Shown here: positions 1 to 7,973 of the stretch, in pieces
Numbering within the stretch: the first letter of the stretch is position 1
Layout: each line of letters starts with the position of its first letter
Assembly (NCBI RefSeq): GCF_014764405.1
Contig: NZ_CP061725.1
Span: forward strand, 3,720,001 to 3,784,000
Length of the DNA: 64,000 nt
From: Micromonospora craniellae
GTDB taxonomy: Bacteria > Actinomycetota > Actinomycetes > Mycobacteriales > Micromonosporaceae
Direction of reading: 5' to 3'
Notes under the pieces: model-generated
What the model was told of the DNA's origin: nothing
Databases searched by the model: none
The model's input: the letters and a program-made list of their open reading frames with translations, nothing else
Program-made: the position numbers and the translations under genes

Positions 1-1852
1 CGTCAGCGCCCACAACGTCTGGAAGTCGCAGCCCAGCGTGCGCAAGGTCGTCGACTTCATCGCCCGCAACGTCGCCAGCGTGCCGATGCACCTGTACGAG
101 CGGGCATCCGACACCGACCGCCGGCGGGTCACCGCCCACCCCCTGGCGGCGACGCTGCGGGCACCGCGGCCGCGGCTGACGCCGTTCCGGTTCTGGCACT
201 CGGTGGTGGTCGACTGGATGCTCTACGACCGGTGGTGTGTGGCGAAGCTGCCCACCGACGACGGCATGGAGCTGGTCCGGATCCCCGCACGGCGGTTCCG
301 GCTCAAGGCCGACGCGCTGGACTGGCCGATCGCGGTCAAGATCCGCGACCGGCACGGGCGGTGGCAGGAGTTCCCCACGGCGGACTTCCTGTTCGATCAC
401 GGGTACGCCGGGCGCGGCGCCAACGGCACCAGCCCGATGCAGACCCTGCGCGACACCCTGGCGGAGTCCCGGGAGGCGGTGGCCTACCGGCGTCAGGTCT
501 GGGCCAACGGCGCCCGCGTGCCGCTGGTGCTGCGCCGGCCGGCGGACGCGCCGGACTGGAACAAGAACGGCGGCCGCGACCGATTCACCGCGTCCTGGCG
601 GCGGTTCATGCGCGGCGGCGGCCGCGAGGGCGGCACGCCGCTGCTCGAAGACGGCATGGACCTGGTGAAGGTCGAGGCGTTCACGCCGCGAGACACCCTC
701 GACCTGGAAGGCCGCAAGCTCACCGACGCCGAGGTGGCCGCCGCGTACCACATCGCCCCGGAGCTGGTGGGCGCCCGCGAGGGCAACTACAGCAACCTCG
801 ACGCGTTCCGCCAGATGTTGTGGAACGTGTCGCTGGGCCCGTACATCCTGCCGCTGGAGCAGGTCACCAACGTGATGCTGGTGCCCGACTTCGACGACGA
901 GCTGCTGTACGTCGAGGCGCACGTCGACGCGAAGCTGCGCGGCAGCTGGCTGGAACAGGCGCAGTACCTGCAGTCGGCCGTCGGTGCGCCGTACATGCTG
1001 CGCAACGAGGCCCGGGGCCGGCTGAACCTGGAGGCTATCGAGGGCGGCGACGAACTGGTGACGCCGCTCAACGTGCTGGTGGGTGGGCTGGCCTCACCTC
1101 GGGACACCGCGCCGAAGGCCGGCGGCCGCCGGGGCGTGAAGGCGTCCCGGCCGGAGGACCTAGCCGACTACGACCGGGAACTGGCCGGCCTGACCGAGGC
1201 GCTGACCGCGTACGCGCAGCGGCAGGCCGACACGCTGCTGGACCGGCTCGGCGCCAAGGCCGAGGACGGTGCGCCGGACCTGTGGGCGCTGTGGGGTGCC
1301 GAGCAACCCGAGCGGGAGCAGCAGCTGGCCGCGCTGGTGCTGTCGTGGGCGCTGCGTCTGGCGGCCGTCGGTGCCTGGGAAGTGTTGAGCATCTGGAACC
1401 CGGACGGCGACGGCTGGTCCGCCGAGGTGATGACGGCGTGGCTGGCCAAGGCGGCGGCCGCGCACGCGCACGAGGTCGAGCAGGGCGGCTACGACGCGGC
1501 CATCGGGGCGATCAGCGGCGCCGCCGGCGATCCGGACCGGACGTGGCGTGACGCGCTGCAGACCGCGCTGGCCGCCTGGGTGGTCCGTGCCGCGGCGCAC
1601 GCGGTCGGGGTGGCCACCGAGGCCCGCAACTTCGGCGGCCACGACGCGGCCAAGGCGTCCGGGCTGGGCGAGAAGACGTGGCGGACCCGGTCGTCGAACC
1701 CGCGCCCGTCGCATCGGGTGCTCGACGGCCAGACCGTGCCGATCAACGACGTGTTCGGCAACGGCGGCCGGTGGCCGGGCGACCCGGCGCTGGAGACCGA
1801 CGAACGGGCCAACTGCAAGTGCTCGGTCACGTACGCGAGAGGTGACGACTGA
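1..1852 (+). CDS. Phage portal protein fused to a MuF-like minor head domain, 5' partial
   Basis: The frame is open from base 2 to the stop at 1850-1852, and the residues before the GTG at 38 (VSAHNVWKSQPS) read like ordinary portal sequence, so the true start lies to the left. The first ~350 residues match the HK97-family portal, the dodecameric DNA channel at the capsid vertex (VVDFIARNVASVP near the visible N-terminus; LVGAREGNYSNLDAFRQMLW in the middle). The last ~110 residues end in a WRTRSSNPRPSHR...DERANCKCSV pattern, typical of the Mu gpF/SPP1 gp7 minor head domain. That domain is usually a separate downstream gene, so this is a fusion. The stop overlaps the next ATG (TGATG). Confidence 0.88.
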   Translation, partial: VSAHNVWKSQPSVRKVVDFIARNVASVPMHLYERASDTDRRRVTAHPLAATLRAPRPRLTPFRFWHSVVVDWMLYDRWCVAKLPTDDGMELVRIPARRFRLKADALDWPIAVKIRDRHGRWQEFPTADFLFDHGYAGRGANGTSPMQTLRDTLAESREAVAYRRQVWANGARVPLVLRRPADAPDWNKNGGRDRFTASWRRFMRGGGREGGTPLLEDGMDLVKVEAFTPRDTLDLEGRKLTDAEVAAAYHIAPELVGAREGNYSNLDAFRQMLWNVSLGPYILPLEQVTNVMLVPDFDDELLYVEAHVDAKLRGSWLEQAQYLQSAVGAPYMLRNEARGRLNLEAIEGGDELVTPLNVLVGGLASPRDTAPKAGGRRGVKASRPEDLADYDRELAGLTEALTAYAQRQADTLLDRLGAKAEDGAPDLWALWGAEQPEREQQLAALVLSWALRLAAVGAWEVLSIWNPDGDGWSAEVMTAWLAKAAAAHAHEVEQGGYDAAIGAISGAAGDPDRTWRDALQTALAAWVVRAAAHAVGVATEARNFGGHDAAKASGLGEKTWRTRSSNPRPSHRVLDGQTVPINDVFGNGGRWPGDPALETDERANCKCSVTYARGDD

Positions 1853-2640
1853 TGTTGATCAAGACCGCGCCGGCGCGTATCAAGGCGGCCGGCACCGACG
1901 ACGGCCTGGCCGATGGCGAGTTCGAGGCGCTCGTCAGCGTGTTCGGCAACGTCGACAGCTACGGCGACGTCGTCATGCCCGGTGCGTTCGACGACGTCCT
2001 TTCGGAGTGGTCGGCCAAGGGCGACCCGATCCCCGTGATCTGGTCGCACAACTGGTACGACCCGTTCGCCCACATCGGCACCGTGCTGGAGGCCAAGGAG
2101 ACCGACGTCGGGCTGTGGGTCAAGGGCCTGGTCGACCAGGACCCCGAGGCCCGCACCGCCGCCCAGGTCTACCGCCTGCTCAAGGGCCGCCGCGTCACGC
2201 AGTTCAGCTTCGCGTACGAGATCGGCGAAGCGTCGTGGGCCGAGCGGGACGGCCAGGACGTGTACGAGCTGCGCAAGTTCTCCGGCCTGCACGAGGTCGG
2301 GCCCTGCCTGGTCGGCGCCAACCAGGACACCGACCTGCTGTCCGCCAAGGCCCGCCTGCTGGCCGCCGGCGTCAAGGAGGGCCGGGTCCTGGCCCAGGCC
2401 CACGTCGACCGGCTCAAGGAGGCACACGGCGCGCTGGGCGAGGTCATCGCCGCCGCCGAGAAGACCACCGACCCGAAGAGGTCGGGAAGCACCGCCACGC
2501 GTACCGCCGGCCAGCCGGCTGATCCGACCAACGACAACCCGGCCGTGCCCGGGAAGTCGTCCGCCGCGTCCGATCGGTCCCGGTCCGCCCAGGCAGCCGC
2601 ACGGCTCCAACTACTCACACTGACGGGAGATGCGCAGTGA
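1852..2640 (+). CDS. HK97-family prohead protease
   Basis: 262 residues. This serine protease cleaves scaffold or capsid N-termini during head maturation. The N-terminal half has the family signature LVSVFGNVDSYGDVVMPGAF, a candidate catalytic His in VIWSHNW and a candidate Ser in TQFSFAYEI. The C-terminal ~80 residues are Ala/Ser/Thr/Pro-rich and may act as a scaffold-like tail, which is inference. It starts at an ATG overlapping the portal stop and ends by overlapping the capsid start, so the three genes are translationally coupled. Confidence 0.9.
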   Translation: MLIKTAPARIKAAGTDDGLADGEFEALVSVFGNVDSYGDVVMPGAFDDVLSEWSAKGDPIPVIWSHNWYDPFAHIGTVLEAKETDVGLWVKGLVDQDPEARTAAQVYRLLKGRRVTQFSFAYEIGEASWAERDGQDVYELRKFSGLHEVGPCLVGANQDTDLLSAKARLLAAGVKEGRVLAQAHVDRLKEAHGALGEVIAAAEKTTDPKRSGSTATRTAGQPADPTNDNPAVPGKSSAASDRSRSAQAAARLQLLTLTGDAQ

Positions 2641-3956
2641 ACCTGCGACAGCAGCTCAAGGCCAAGCTGGCCCGGGCCGCGGAGCTGGCCAAGGCCGCCA
2701 AGACCCGGGACCTGACCGACGACGAGATCACCGAGGTCGACGCCCTCGGCGACGAGATCCCCGCCCTCCAGGCCAAGATCAAGAAGAACGACGCCGCCGC
2801 GAAGCGGCTGTCCGGCCTCGCCGACGTCGACGACGAGGACCAGGACGACGAGGACGACGACGAGGACGACGACGAGCCGGCCGGCGGCCGCAAGACCGGC
2901 GGGGCCCGCGTGACCGACCGGATCGAGCGGCTGCACGCCAAGCGGATGGGTGTCGCGTTCGTCAAGAGCGACGCCTACAAGGCGTTCCGCAAGGCGCACC
3001 CGGGCGGCGTCGGTCAGGGCACGCCGATCAACATCGGCCGGGTCAAGGTCGGCACGATGGACGACTGGCACGCCGGGCGCCGCCGCAAGGCGACGCTGAC
3101 CACGCAGGTCGCCCGGATCCAGCCGACCCGCTACCCGACCATGGACATGGTCGAGCGGGACAACCTGACCATCCTCGACCTCATCTCGCGCGGCGAGGCG
3201 GACGGCGCGTTCGACTACGTCCAGGTGACCGGGGTGACCCGCAACGCCGCTATCGTGCCGGAGTCCACCGGCCCGGCCGACGCGAACGGCCTCAAGCCGG
3301 TGTCGGACCTGCAGACGCAGATCGCCGAGGCCAAGCCGTTCACCTACGCCGACGGCTACGACATCACCAACCAGCTGCTGAGCGACGCGCCCGCGTTCGC
3401 CACCTACATGGATCAGGAGCTGTCCTACAGCCTGGACTGGGTGATCGAGGACGCCCTGCTCGACGGCAGCGGCACTGGTGGCCAGCCCCGTGGCCTGCTG
3501 CACACCACCGGTGTGCAGCAGCTGACCTACACCCCCGGCGTCGACGCCCGCGCCCAGGTCAAGGCGATCCGACAGGCGATCACCCGGATCACCCGGCTGC
3601 GCGGCGGCCAGGTCTCCGCCGTGCTGATGGCGCCGGAGGACGACGAGGCGTGGGACCTGCTGGAGGACGACAACCACCGGTACCTCGGGCAGGGCCCGTT
3701 CGGCATCGGCCCGTCGACGAGCTGGGGCCGCGCCCGGGCGCTGTCGGAGCGGCTGGCGCCGGGCACCTGCATCCTGGGCGACTGGCGGCAGATCGCGCTG
3801 CTCGACGTCGAGGGCCTGAGCGTTCTCGCGTTCAACCAGCACAAGGACTACGCCCAGCGGAACATGACCTACGTCCGCGCCGAGCTGCGCGCGATGCAGG
3901 TCATCTGGAAGCCCAACCGGCTGATCGTCGTCAAGCCGGAAGAGGAAGAGGGCTGA
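2637..3956 (+). CDS. HK97-type major capsid protein
   Basis: 439 residues. Residues ~1-100 are a charged delta-like domain with a run of Asp/Glu (about residues 60-82), expected to act as internal scaffold and be removed by the upstream protease. The remainder has the HK97 gp5-like fold pattern, including an E-loop region, YDITNQLLSDAP, and LLDGSGTGGQPRGLLHTTG, which is characteristic of tailed-phage capsid proteins. The start overlaps the protease stop by 4 bases (GTGA). A very strong hairpin follows immediately, consistent with separate control of this abundant product. Confidence 0.93.
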   Translation: MNLRQQLKAKLARAAELAKAAKTRDLTDDEITEVDALGDEIPALQAKIKKNDAAAKRLSGLADVDDEDQDDEDDDEDDDEPAGGRKTGGARVTDRIERLHAKRMGVAFVKSDAYKAFRKAHPGGVGQGTPINIGRVKVGTMDDWHAGRRRKATLTTQVARIQPTRYPTMDMVERDNLTILDLISRGEADGAFDYVQVTGVTRNAAIVPESTGPADANGLKPVSDLQTQIAEAKPFTYADGYDITNQLLSDAPAFATYMDQELSYSLDWVIEDALLDGSGTGGQPRGLLHTTGVQQLTYTPGVDARAQVKAIRQAITRITRLRGGQVSAVLMAPEDDEAWDLLEDDNHRYLGQGPFGIGPSTSWGRARALSERLAPGTCILGDWRQIALLDVEGLSVLAFNQHKDYAQRNMTYVRAELRAMQVIWKPNRLIVVKPEEEEG

Positions 3957-4002
3957 CGGCCGGACGGGCCCCGGGCTGGGGAACCCGGGGCCCGTCCGGC
4001 CG
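3957..4002 (+). terminator. Hairpin terminator after capsid gene
   Basis: A perfect 19-bp inverted repeat (arms 3957-3975 and 3984-4002, 8-nt loop) begins just past the capsid stop codon and is very GC-rich. There is only a weak T-run after it (CGTTCTACC), as is usual in high-GC actinobacteria. Confidence 0.8.
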
Positions 4003-4026
4003 TTCTACCCACCCGTCAGCGAAGGG

Positions 4027-4377
4027 ATGAGCAGCATGGTGGCACACAAGATGATCGTCATCGACGGGGTGCGCTGGCGGGCCGACGAGGCCCGCGCGCA
4101 GGGCCTCGTCGACGCGGCCGGCCTGCCGAACGGCAAGGCCAAGACCGCCCGGAAGCAGCCGCAGCGGCACACCGGCCACGTGAACGGACCCGACGGCGGC
4201 GGCCCGGTCCAGGGCGACGGCGAGCAGGGCAGCGGTGACCCGGGCCAGAGCGCCGGCGGCCAGAGCGGCCGCGCGAGGGGCACCAGCCGCGCCAAGGGCA
4301 AGGCCGCGACCGGCGAGCAGGGCGACAGCGCCGGCACGGGCGACGGGGACGGCGGGCAGGGTGACGGCGCCAGCTGA
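4027..4377 (+). CDS. Hypothetical Gly/Gln-rich prophage protein
   Basis: 116 residues. The first ~45 residues (MSSMVAHKMIVIDGVRWRADEARAQGL) look folded. The rest is a low-complexity Gly/Asp/Gln/Ser/Ala tail with no recognisable domain. It lies between the capsid and connector genes, where actinophages often carry a small head accessory or decoration protein; that role is only positional inference. It overlaps the next gene by 17 bases. Confidence 0.6.
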   Translation: MSSMVAHKMIVIDGVRWRADEARAQGLVDAAGLPNGKAKTARKQPQRHTGHVNGPDGGGPVQGDGEQGSGDPGQSAGGQSGRARGTSRAKGKAATGEQGDSAGTGDGDGGQGDGAS

Positions 4378-4918
4378 GCCGGTGCCGTACCTGGCGTCGC
4401 CGCAGACGCTGTCCCGTCTGCTGGGCGTGCCCGTCGACGACCAGCGGATGCTCGACGCCCTGGCGGCCGCGTCCGGCCGCTTCCGGGGGCAGGTGCATCA
4501 CTCGGTGCACCTGGTGGAGGGCGACGAGGTGTGGCTGGACGGGGACGGCTCGACCGAGCTGTTCCTGCCGGCCGCGCCCGTCCTCGCCCGCCCGCAGGTC
4601 TGGGTCGACGACCGGGAGCTGGACCCGTCGGAGTTCGAGTGGTCGCGCAAGGGCATCCTGCGTCGCCGCGCCGGGTGGCCGGACCGGCTCAACTGCGTCC
4701 GGGTCCTGTACGACCACGGTTACGCGCAGATCCCGGCCGACGTCCAGGAGGTCGTCATCGACCAGGCGCGGGTGATCCACGAGATCACGCCCGGCGTGCA
4801 GACCGTGCAGGCCGGCGGCGAGTCCGTCACCTACGGCGTGACCGCGTCGACCGGGGTGACCGCGCAGTGGTCGATCGCCGTCGAGGCGTACCGCGTCGGC
4901 AAGGGGGACCAAGCCTGA
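4361..4918 (+). CDS. Head-tail connector protein (gp6-like)
   Basis: 185 residues from the GTG at 4361 (VTAPAEPVPYLASPQTLSR). An open frame extends further upstream, but that part is low-complexity shadow of the previous gene, so 4361 is preferred. The pattern of a short N-terminal 'set a limit' helix, a beta-rich middle (VWLDGDGSTELFLPAAPVL) and a C-terminal helical part (VVIDQARVIHEITPGVQ) fits phage neck or connector proteins next to the portal. The stop overlaps the following ATG. Confidence 0.7.
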   Translation: MTAPAEPVPYLASPQTLSRLLGVPVDDQRMLDALAAASGRFRGQVHHSVHLVEGDEVWLDGDGSTELFLPAAPVLARPQVWVDDRELDPSEFEWSRKGILRRRAGWPDRLNCVRVLYDHGYAQIPADVQEVVIDQARVIHEITPGVQTVQAGGESVTYGVTASTGVTAQWSIAVEAYRVGKGDQA

Positions 4919-5271
4919 TGTTCCGCCAGCAGCTGACCGTCGTGCGGCCGGGCACGCGCACCGACCGGTCCGGCAGCACGGTGGACGACTGGTCGCCGGC
5001 TGCCGTGACCCGGATCCCGGTGACCCGCGTGCACGTCCAGCCCAACCAGCAGACCGAGACGGTGGGCGACACCCGCACGGTCGTCACGACCGGCCTGCGG
5101 GTGCTGTCCGCGCCCGGCACCAACCCGGACGTGCGCGCCGGCGACCGGATCGAGTTCGGGCCGAGCAACCTGCTCTACCAGGTGCAGGGCGAGGTGGCTC
5201 GGTGGCCGGACCCGACGAACAGCAGCCGGGTGCATCACGTCGAGTTCACCATGACCCGCGTGACCGGATAG
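4918..5271 (+). CDS. Head closure / head-tail adaptor protein
   Basis: 117 residues, a beta-rich protein starting MFRQQLTVVRPGTRTDRSG. The segment DVRAGDRIEFGPSNLLYQVQGEVARWPDP resembles the beta-barrel of SPP1 gp16-like stoppers that close the filled head. Assignment rests on size, fold pattern and position between the connector and tail-completion genes. The start ATG overlaps the previous TGA. Confidence 0.65.
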   Translation: MFRQQLTVVRPGTRTDRSGSTVDDWSPAAVTRIPVTRVHVQPNQQTETVGDTRTVVTTGLRVLSAPGTNPDVRAGDRIEFGPSNLLYQVQGEVARWPDPTNSSRVHHVEFTMTRVTG

Positions 5272-5280
5272 GAGGCCCCG

Positions 5281-5562
5281 ATGTCGTACCGGATCACCGT
5301 CGAGGTCAACTACGCCGGCATCGGTGAGGTCGCCCGCAGCGACGACGTCCGGCAGATGGTCAACCAGGCTGCCGACCGGATCGCCGGCGCGGTCCGGGCC
5401 TCGGTCGGTCCGGACGTCCCGGTGACCGTGACGGAGTACACCACCGACCGCGAGGCCGCCGCGGTCACCATCGCCGACCGGCGTGGCCTCGGCCTGCAGG
5501 CCCGTGACGGGGTGCTGACCCGGGCCGCGTCCGGCATCGGCGCCGACGTGCGGATCCGCTGA
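5281..5562 (+). CDS. Small tail-completion / neck protein
   Basis: 93 residues, starting MSYRITVEVNYAGIGEVAR, with an AGGAGG Shine-Dalgarno motif (5270-5275) just upstream of the ATG. The pattern of an amphipathic helix followed by a two-stranded beta part (VPVTVTEYTTDREAAAVTIAD) and its position between adaptor and terminator suggest an HK97 gp10-like role. No diagnostic motif is seen. Confidence 0.55.
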   Translation: MSYRITVEVNYAGIGEVARSDDVRQMVNQAADRIAGAVRASVGPDVPVTVTEYTTDREAAAVTIADRRGLGLQARDGVLTRAASGIGADVRIR

Positions 5563-5993
5563 TGGTCCGCCCGCTGGTCGTGTTCGGTGACGCGCAGGCC
5601 GCGGCCGCCGGCGTGCTGCGCGGCCGGCTGGCCACCCGCCCGGAGCCCTACGCCGGCGGCGTCACGGTGGCCGGCCGGTTGCCCGCCGGCCGGTCCCCGG
5701 AGCAGCCGCATCTGCCGTTCGTCCTGGTGGCCGTTGACGACGACGAGCCGACCTACCCGGTGTCGAGCTTGGTCACGTTGCGGTTGACCGTCTGGCACCG
5801 CGACACCGACGCGGCGTTCGACCTGGCGCAGATGTGCCGCGGGCTGCTGCTCGTGCACACCGGCCCGGTCATCCGCAGCTGTCGGGTGGCCGCCGGCGTC
5901 GGCCCGATCCGCGGCGTCGACCCGGACACCGAGATCGACCTGGCCACCACGACCGTCGAGGCGTACGTACGCCCCATCCGATTGGACCCCTGA
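5562..5993 (+). CDS. Tail terminator-like protein
   Basis: 143 residues. The order helix, then strands LPFVLVAVDDDEPTYPVSSLVTLRL, helix AFDLAQMCRGLLL, then strands, fits the alpha/beta tail terminator fold (lambda gpU-like) that caps the polymerised tail tube. The start overlaps the previous stop (TGATG), as does the next junction. Confidence 0.6.
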   Translation: MVRPLVVFGDAQAAAAGVLRGRLATRPEPYAGGVTVAGRLPAGRSPEQPHLPFVLVAVDDDEPTYPVSSLVTLRLTVWHRDTDAAFDLAQMCRGLLLVHTGPVIRSCRVAAGVGPIRGVDPDTEIDLATTTVEAYVRPIRLDP

Positions 5994-6259
5994 TGGGCCT
6001 GCGCATACCGACCGAAGACGAGATCCGGGCCCGCGCCGAGCAGCTCGGCGTGCTCGCCCCCGACGGCACGGTCCCACCGGCTCAGCGTGCCCGGGTGGCC
6101 CGGGCCATCGTCGACGAGGAGACCGCCGCGGCGTCCGCCGCCACACGGGCCGACGCCGCCCGGGAGATCGTGCTGTCCCGGTCGGTCGTGCGGGTCGCTG
6201 ACGGCCACCTGGTGGTCGAGGTGCGGCACATCGCCGACCCGCCCACCCCCACGACCTGA
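5993..6259 (+). CDS. Hypothetical small prophage protein
   Basis: 88 residues from the ATG overlapping the preceding stop (MGLRIPTEDEIRARAEQLG). It is mostly helical in appearance and rich in Ala, Arg and Glu, with a short beta segment near the end. Lying between the tail terminator and tail tube genes, it is probably a minor structural or accessory protein. No family is recognised. Confidence 0.55.
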   Translation: MGLRIPTEDEIRARAEQLGVLAPDGTVPPAQRARVARAIVDEETAAASAATRADAAREIVLSRSVVRVADGHLVVEVRHIADPPTPTT

Positions 6260-6302
6260 CCTGCGCACCAACCCATCCGCTCAACCATCGAAGGAGGACG
6301 CC

Positions 6303-6842
6303 GTGGCCGGCGACCCGAGCAAGGCGTCCCTGTGGGCTGACGCCGACGTGTACCTGGCAGAGGAACTGACCACCCCCAACCCGGCGACCGTCGCCGCGGC
6401 GTTCTCCAGCGAGTGGGGCCTGGTCGGTCTGCTCGACGGAGAGGCCGGTTTCGAGGAGGGCCGAGCGGAGGACAAGTCCGACCACTACGCGTGGGGCGGC
6501 ATCCTCATCCGCACCAGCCGCAAGAACTTCAAGATGACCAAGAAGTTCATCGCGCTGGAGGACAACCCGCACGTGCGGGGCCTGGTCTACCCGGGCTCGA
6601 CCGGCACGGAGATCGTCGTGCCGCGGCACGGGCCGCGCAAGATCGCGTTCGAGGTCCGCGACGGCGAGCGGATCGAGCGGCTGATCACTCGCCGGTTCGC
6701 CGTCGTCGACACGATCGGAACGATCAAGGACGGCGAGGACGAGCTGAAGAAGTTCGAGGTCACCGTCTCGATCTTCCCGGACGGCGGCGGCGTGCTGTTC
6801 GACCGCCAGTCCACCGACGACGAGGAACCCGAAACCCCGTAA
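6303..6842 (+). CDS. Major tail tube protein
   Basis: 179 residues from GTG 6303, with a good AAGGAGG Shine-Dalgarno at 6290-6296. The beta-rich sequence (WGGILIRTSRKNFKMTKKFIALEDN, then IAFEVRDGERIERLITRRFAVVDTIGTI) matches the phage tail tube fold, which assembles in hexameric rings around the tape measure. The next gene is the tail-assembly chaperone, the conserved neighbour. Confidence 0.8.
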   Translation: MAGDPSKASLWADADVYLAEELTTPNPATVAAAFSSEWGLVGLLDGEAGFEEGRAEDKSDHYAWGGILIRTSRKNFKMTKKFIALEDNPHVRGLVYPGSTGTEIVVPRHGPRKIAFEVRDGERIERLITRRFAVVDTIGTIKDGEDELKKFEVTVSIFPDGGGVLFDRQSTDDEEPETP

Positions 6843-6851
6843 CCCTCAAGC

Positions 6852-6889
6852 CGGGGCGGTGGCGTGCGCGCAGGTCCGCCGCCGCCCCG
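6852..6889 (+). terminator. Hairpin after tail tube gene
   Basis: GC-rich inverted repeat (arms 6852-6864 and 6877-6889, one G-U type pair, 12-nt loop), nine bases after the tail tube stop codon. It parallels the hairpin after the capsid gene and may raise the yield of the two abundant structural proteins relative to downstream genes. Confidence 0.6.
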
Positions 6890-6933
6890 CACCACACCCC
6901 TGACCTGCGCACGATCAGGAGGACCTGCGCGAC

Positions 6934-7575
6934 ATGGGCAAGAACAGCAAGCGGCGGGCCGGGGTCCGACCCCACCCGGTCCGCACGATCCGCGCCGAGG
7001 CGACCCGGCCGGCGCCCGTCGACGACGTCGACGTGCACTACGTGCAGTCGCCAATGGCGGCCGCGCGTCTGTCTCACCTGCGACAGACGGCCGCCCCCGA
7101 GCTGGAGGACCTGGCCGACGACGAGCAGGAATGGGCCGACCACTACTACGAGCCGTCGCCGGCGGCGATCGCGCGTCTGTCTCAGCTGCGACAGACGGCC
7201 GCCATCGGCCCGGACGGACTGACCGACGCCGACCGGGCGTGGATCGAGCAGCAGATGGCCGTCGGCGAGCCGGCGCGGCCGGCGCCGGTCGTGCCGGGAC
7301 CGAACCGGGCGCAGCGCCGCGCCGGCCAGCCGGAGCAGATCGACGTCACGGTGACCTGGGGCGGCCGGCCGTGGCGGGTGCACGTCGACAAGTCCAACCT
7401 GTCGGTGGACCTGCTGGAGTGGTTCGAGGAGGGCAAGACCACCCTGGCGCTGCGCGAGCTGCTCGGCGCGCAGCAGTGGGCGCGCTTCAAGGCGATGCAG
7501 CCCGGACACCACGGCCTCAACGAGATGTTCGAGCTGCTCGCCAAGGAGCTGGGCTTCACGAACGCGGGGGAATAG
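6934..7575 (+). CDS. Tail assembly chaperone, short (pre-frameshift) form
   Basis: 213 residues, analogous to lambda gpG. Chaperones of this class coat the tape measure during tail assembly. Residues ~36-107 contain two copies of a ~36-residue unit (ARLSHLRQTAA and ARLSQLRQTAA). The C-terminal half (DVTVTWGGRPWRVHVDKSNLSVDLLEWFEEG...) resembles actinophage chaperones. The gene ends at TAG 7573-7575, just after a GGGGGAA slippery run at 7566-7572. The longer product made by -1 slippage is listed separately. It lies directly before the tape measure, the conserved position. Confidence 0.8.
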   Translation: MGKNSKRRAGVRPHPVRTIRAEATRPAPVDDVDVHYVQSPMAAARLSHLRQTAAPELEDLADDEQEWADHYYEPSPAAIARLSQLRQTAAIGPDGLTDADRAWIEQQMAVGEPARPAPVVPGPNRAQRRAGQPEQIDVTVTWGGRPWRVHVDKSNLSVDLLEWFEEGKTTLALRELLGAQQWARFKAMQPGHHGLNEMFELLAKELGFTNAGE

Positions 7576-7970
7576 CCAGCCTCGGCCGCCTGATTCGCGA
7601 CCACGCGGACGCGGTCGAGGCCGACCTGCAGCGCTACTACCAGATCGACGTCGACCTGACGACGTACTACCGGGACCCGGTCAACCAGTGGTTCGGTGCG
7701 CTGCCTCTTCGGCGGCTGGCCTGGCGGCTGCGGCATTTGCCGATCGACTCGGCGACCCTCGCGACGTACGAGGACCCGCACGCCGGGTGGACCCGGACGC
7801 ACTACCTGCTGACCGACGTCTTCCACGCGCTGACCGGCAAGCCGCACCCGGCCCGGCCGGCGCCGCCGAGCCGACGTCGCGACCCGGTCGAGACGAAGCG
7901 TCGGGAGGGCCTGCTGCAGGAGCGGGCCCGGCGTCGTGAGCAGGAGCTGGAACAACTACAGAGGGGGTGA
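6934..7970 (+). CDS. Tail assembly chaperone, long form via -1 frameshift
   Basis: Reading moves from the first frame to the -1 frame at G-GGG-GAA (7566-7572), giving ...NAG-G-I-A-S-L-G-R-L-I-R-D-H and a further ~133 residues rich in Arg, Leu and Glu, ending at TGA 7968-7970. The downstream frame has no credible independent start near 7575, and its protein (YYQIDVDLTTYYRD, WFGALPLRRLAWRLRHLP) is typical of the T domain in lambda gpG-T-like proteins. The slip is known for the family; that it occurs here is inferred from the heptamer and frame arrangement. Expected fused length is ~345 residues. Confidence 0.78.
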
Positions 7971-7973
7971 CCT

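Noticed and set aside
2169..3842. 557-residue - strand frame opposite protease and capsid
   Set aside because: Shadow of two well-supported phage genes.
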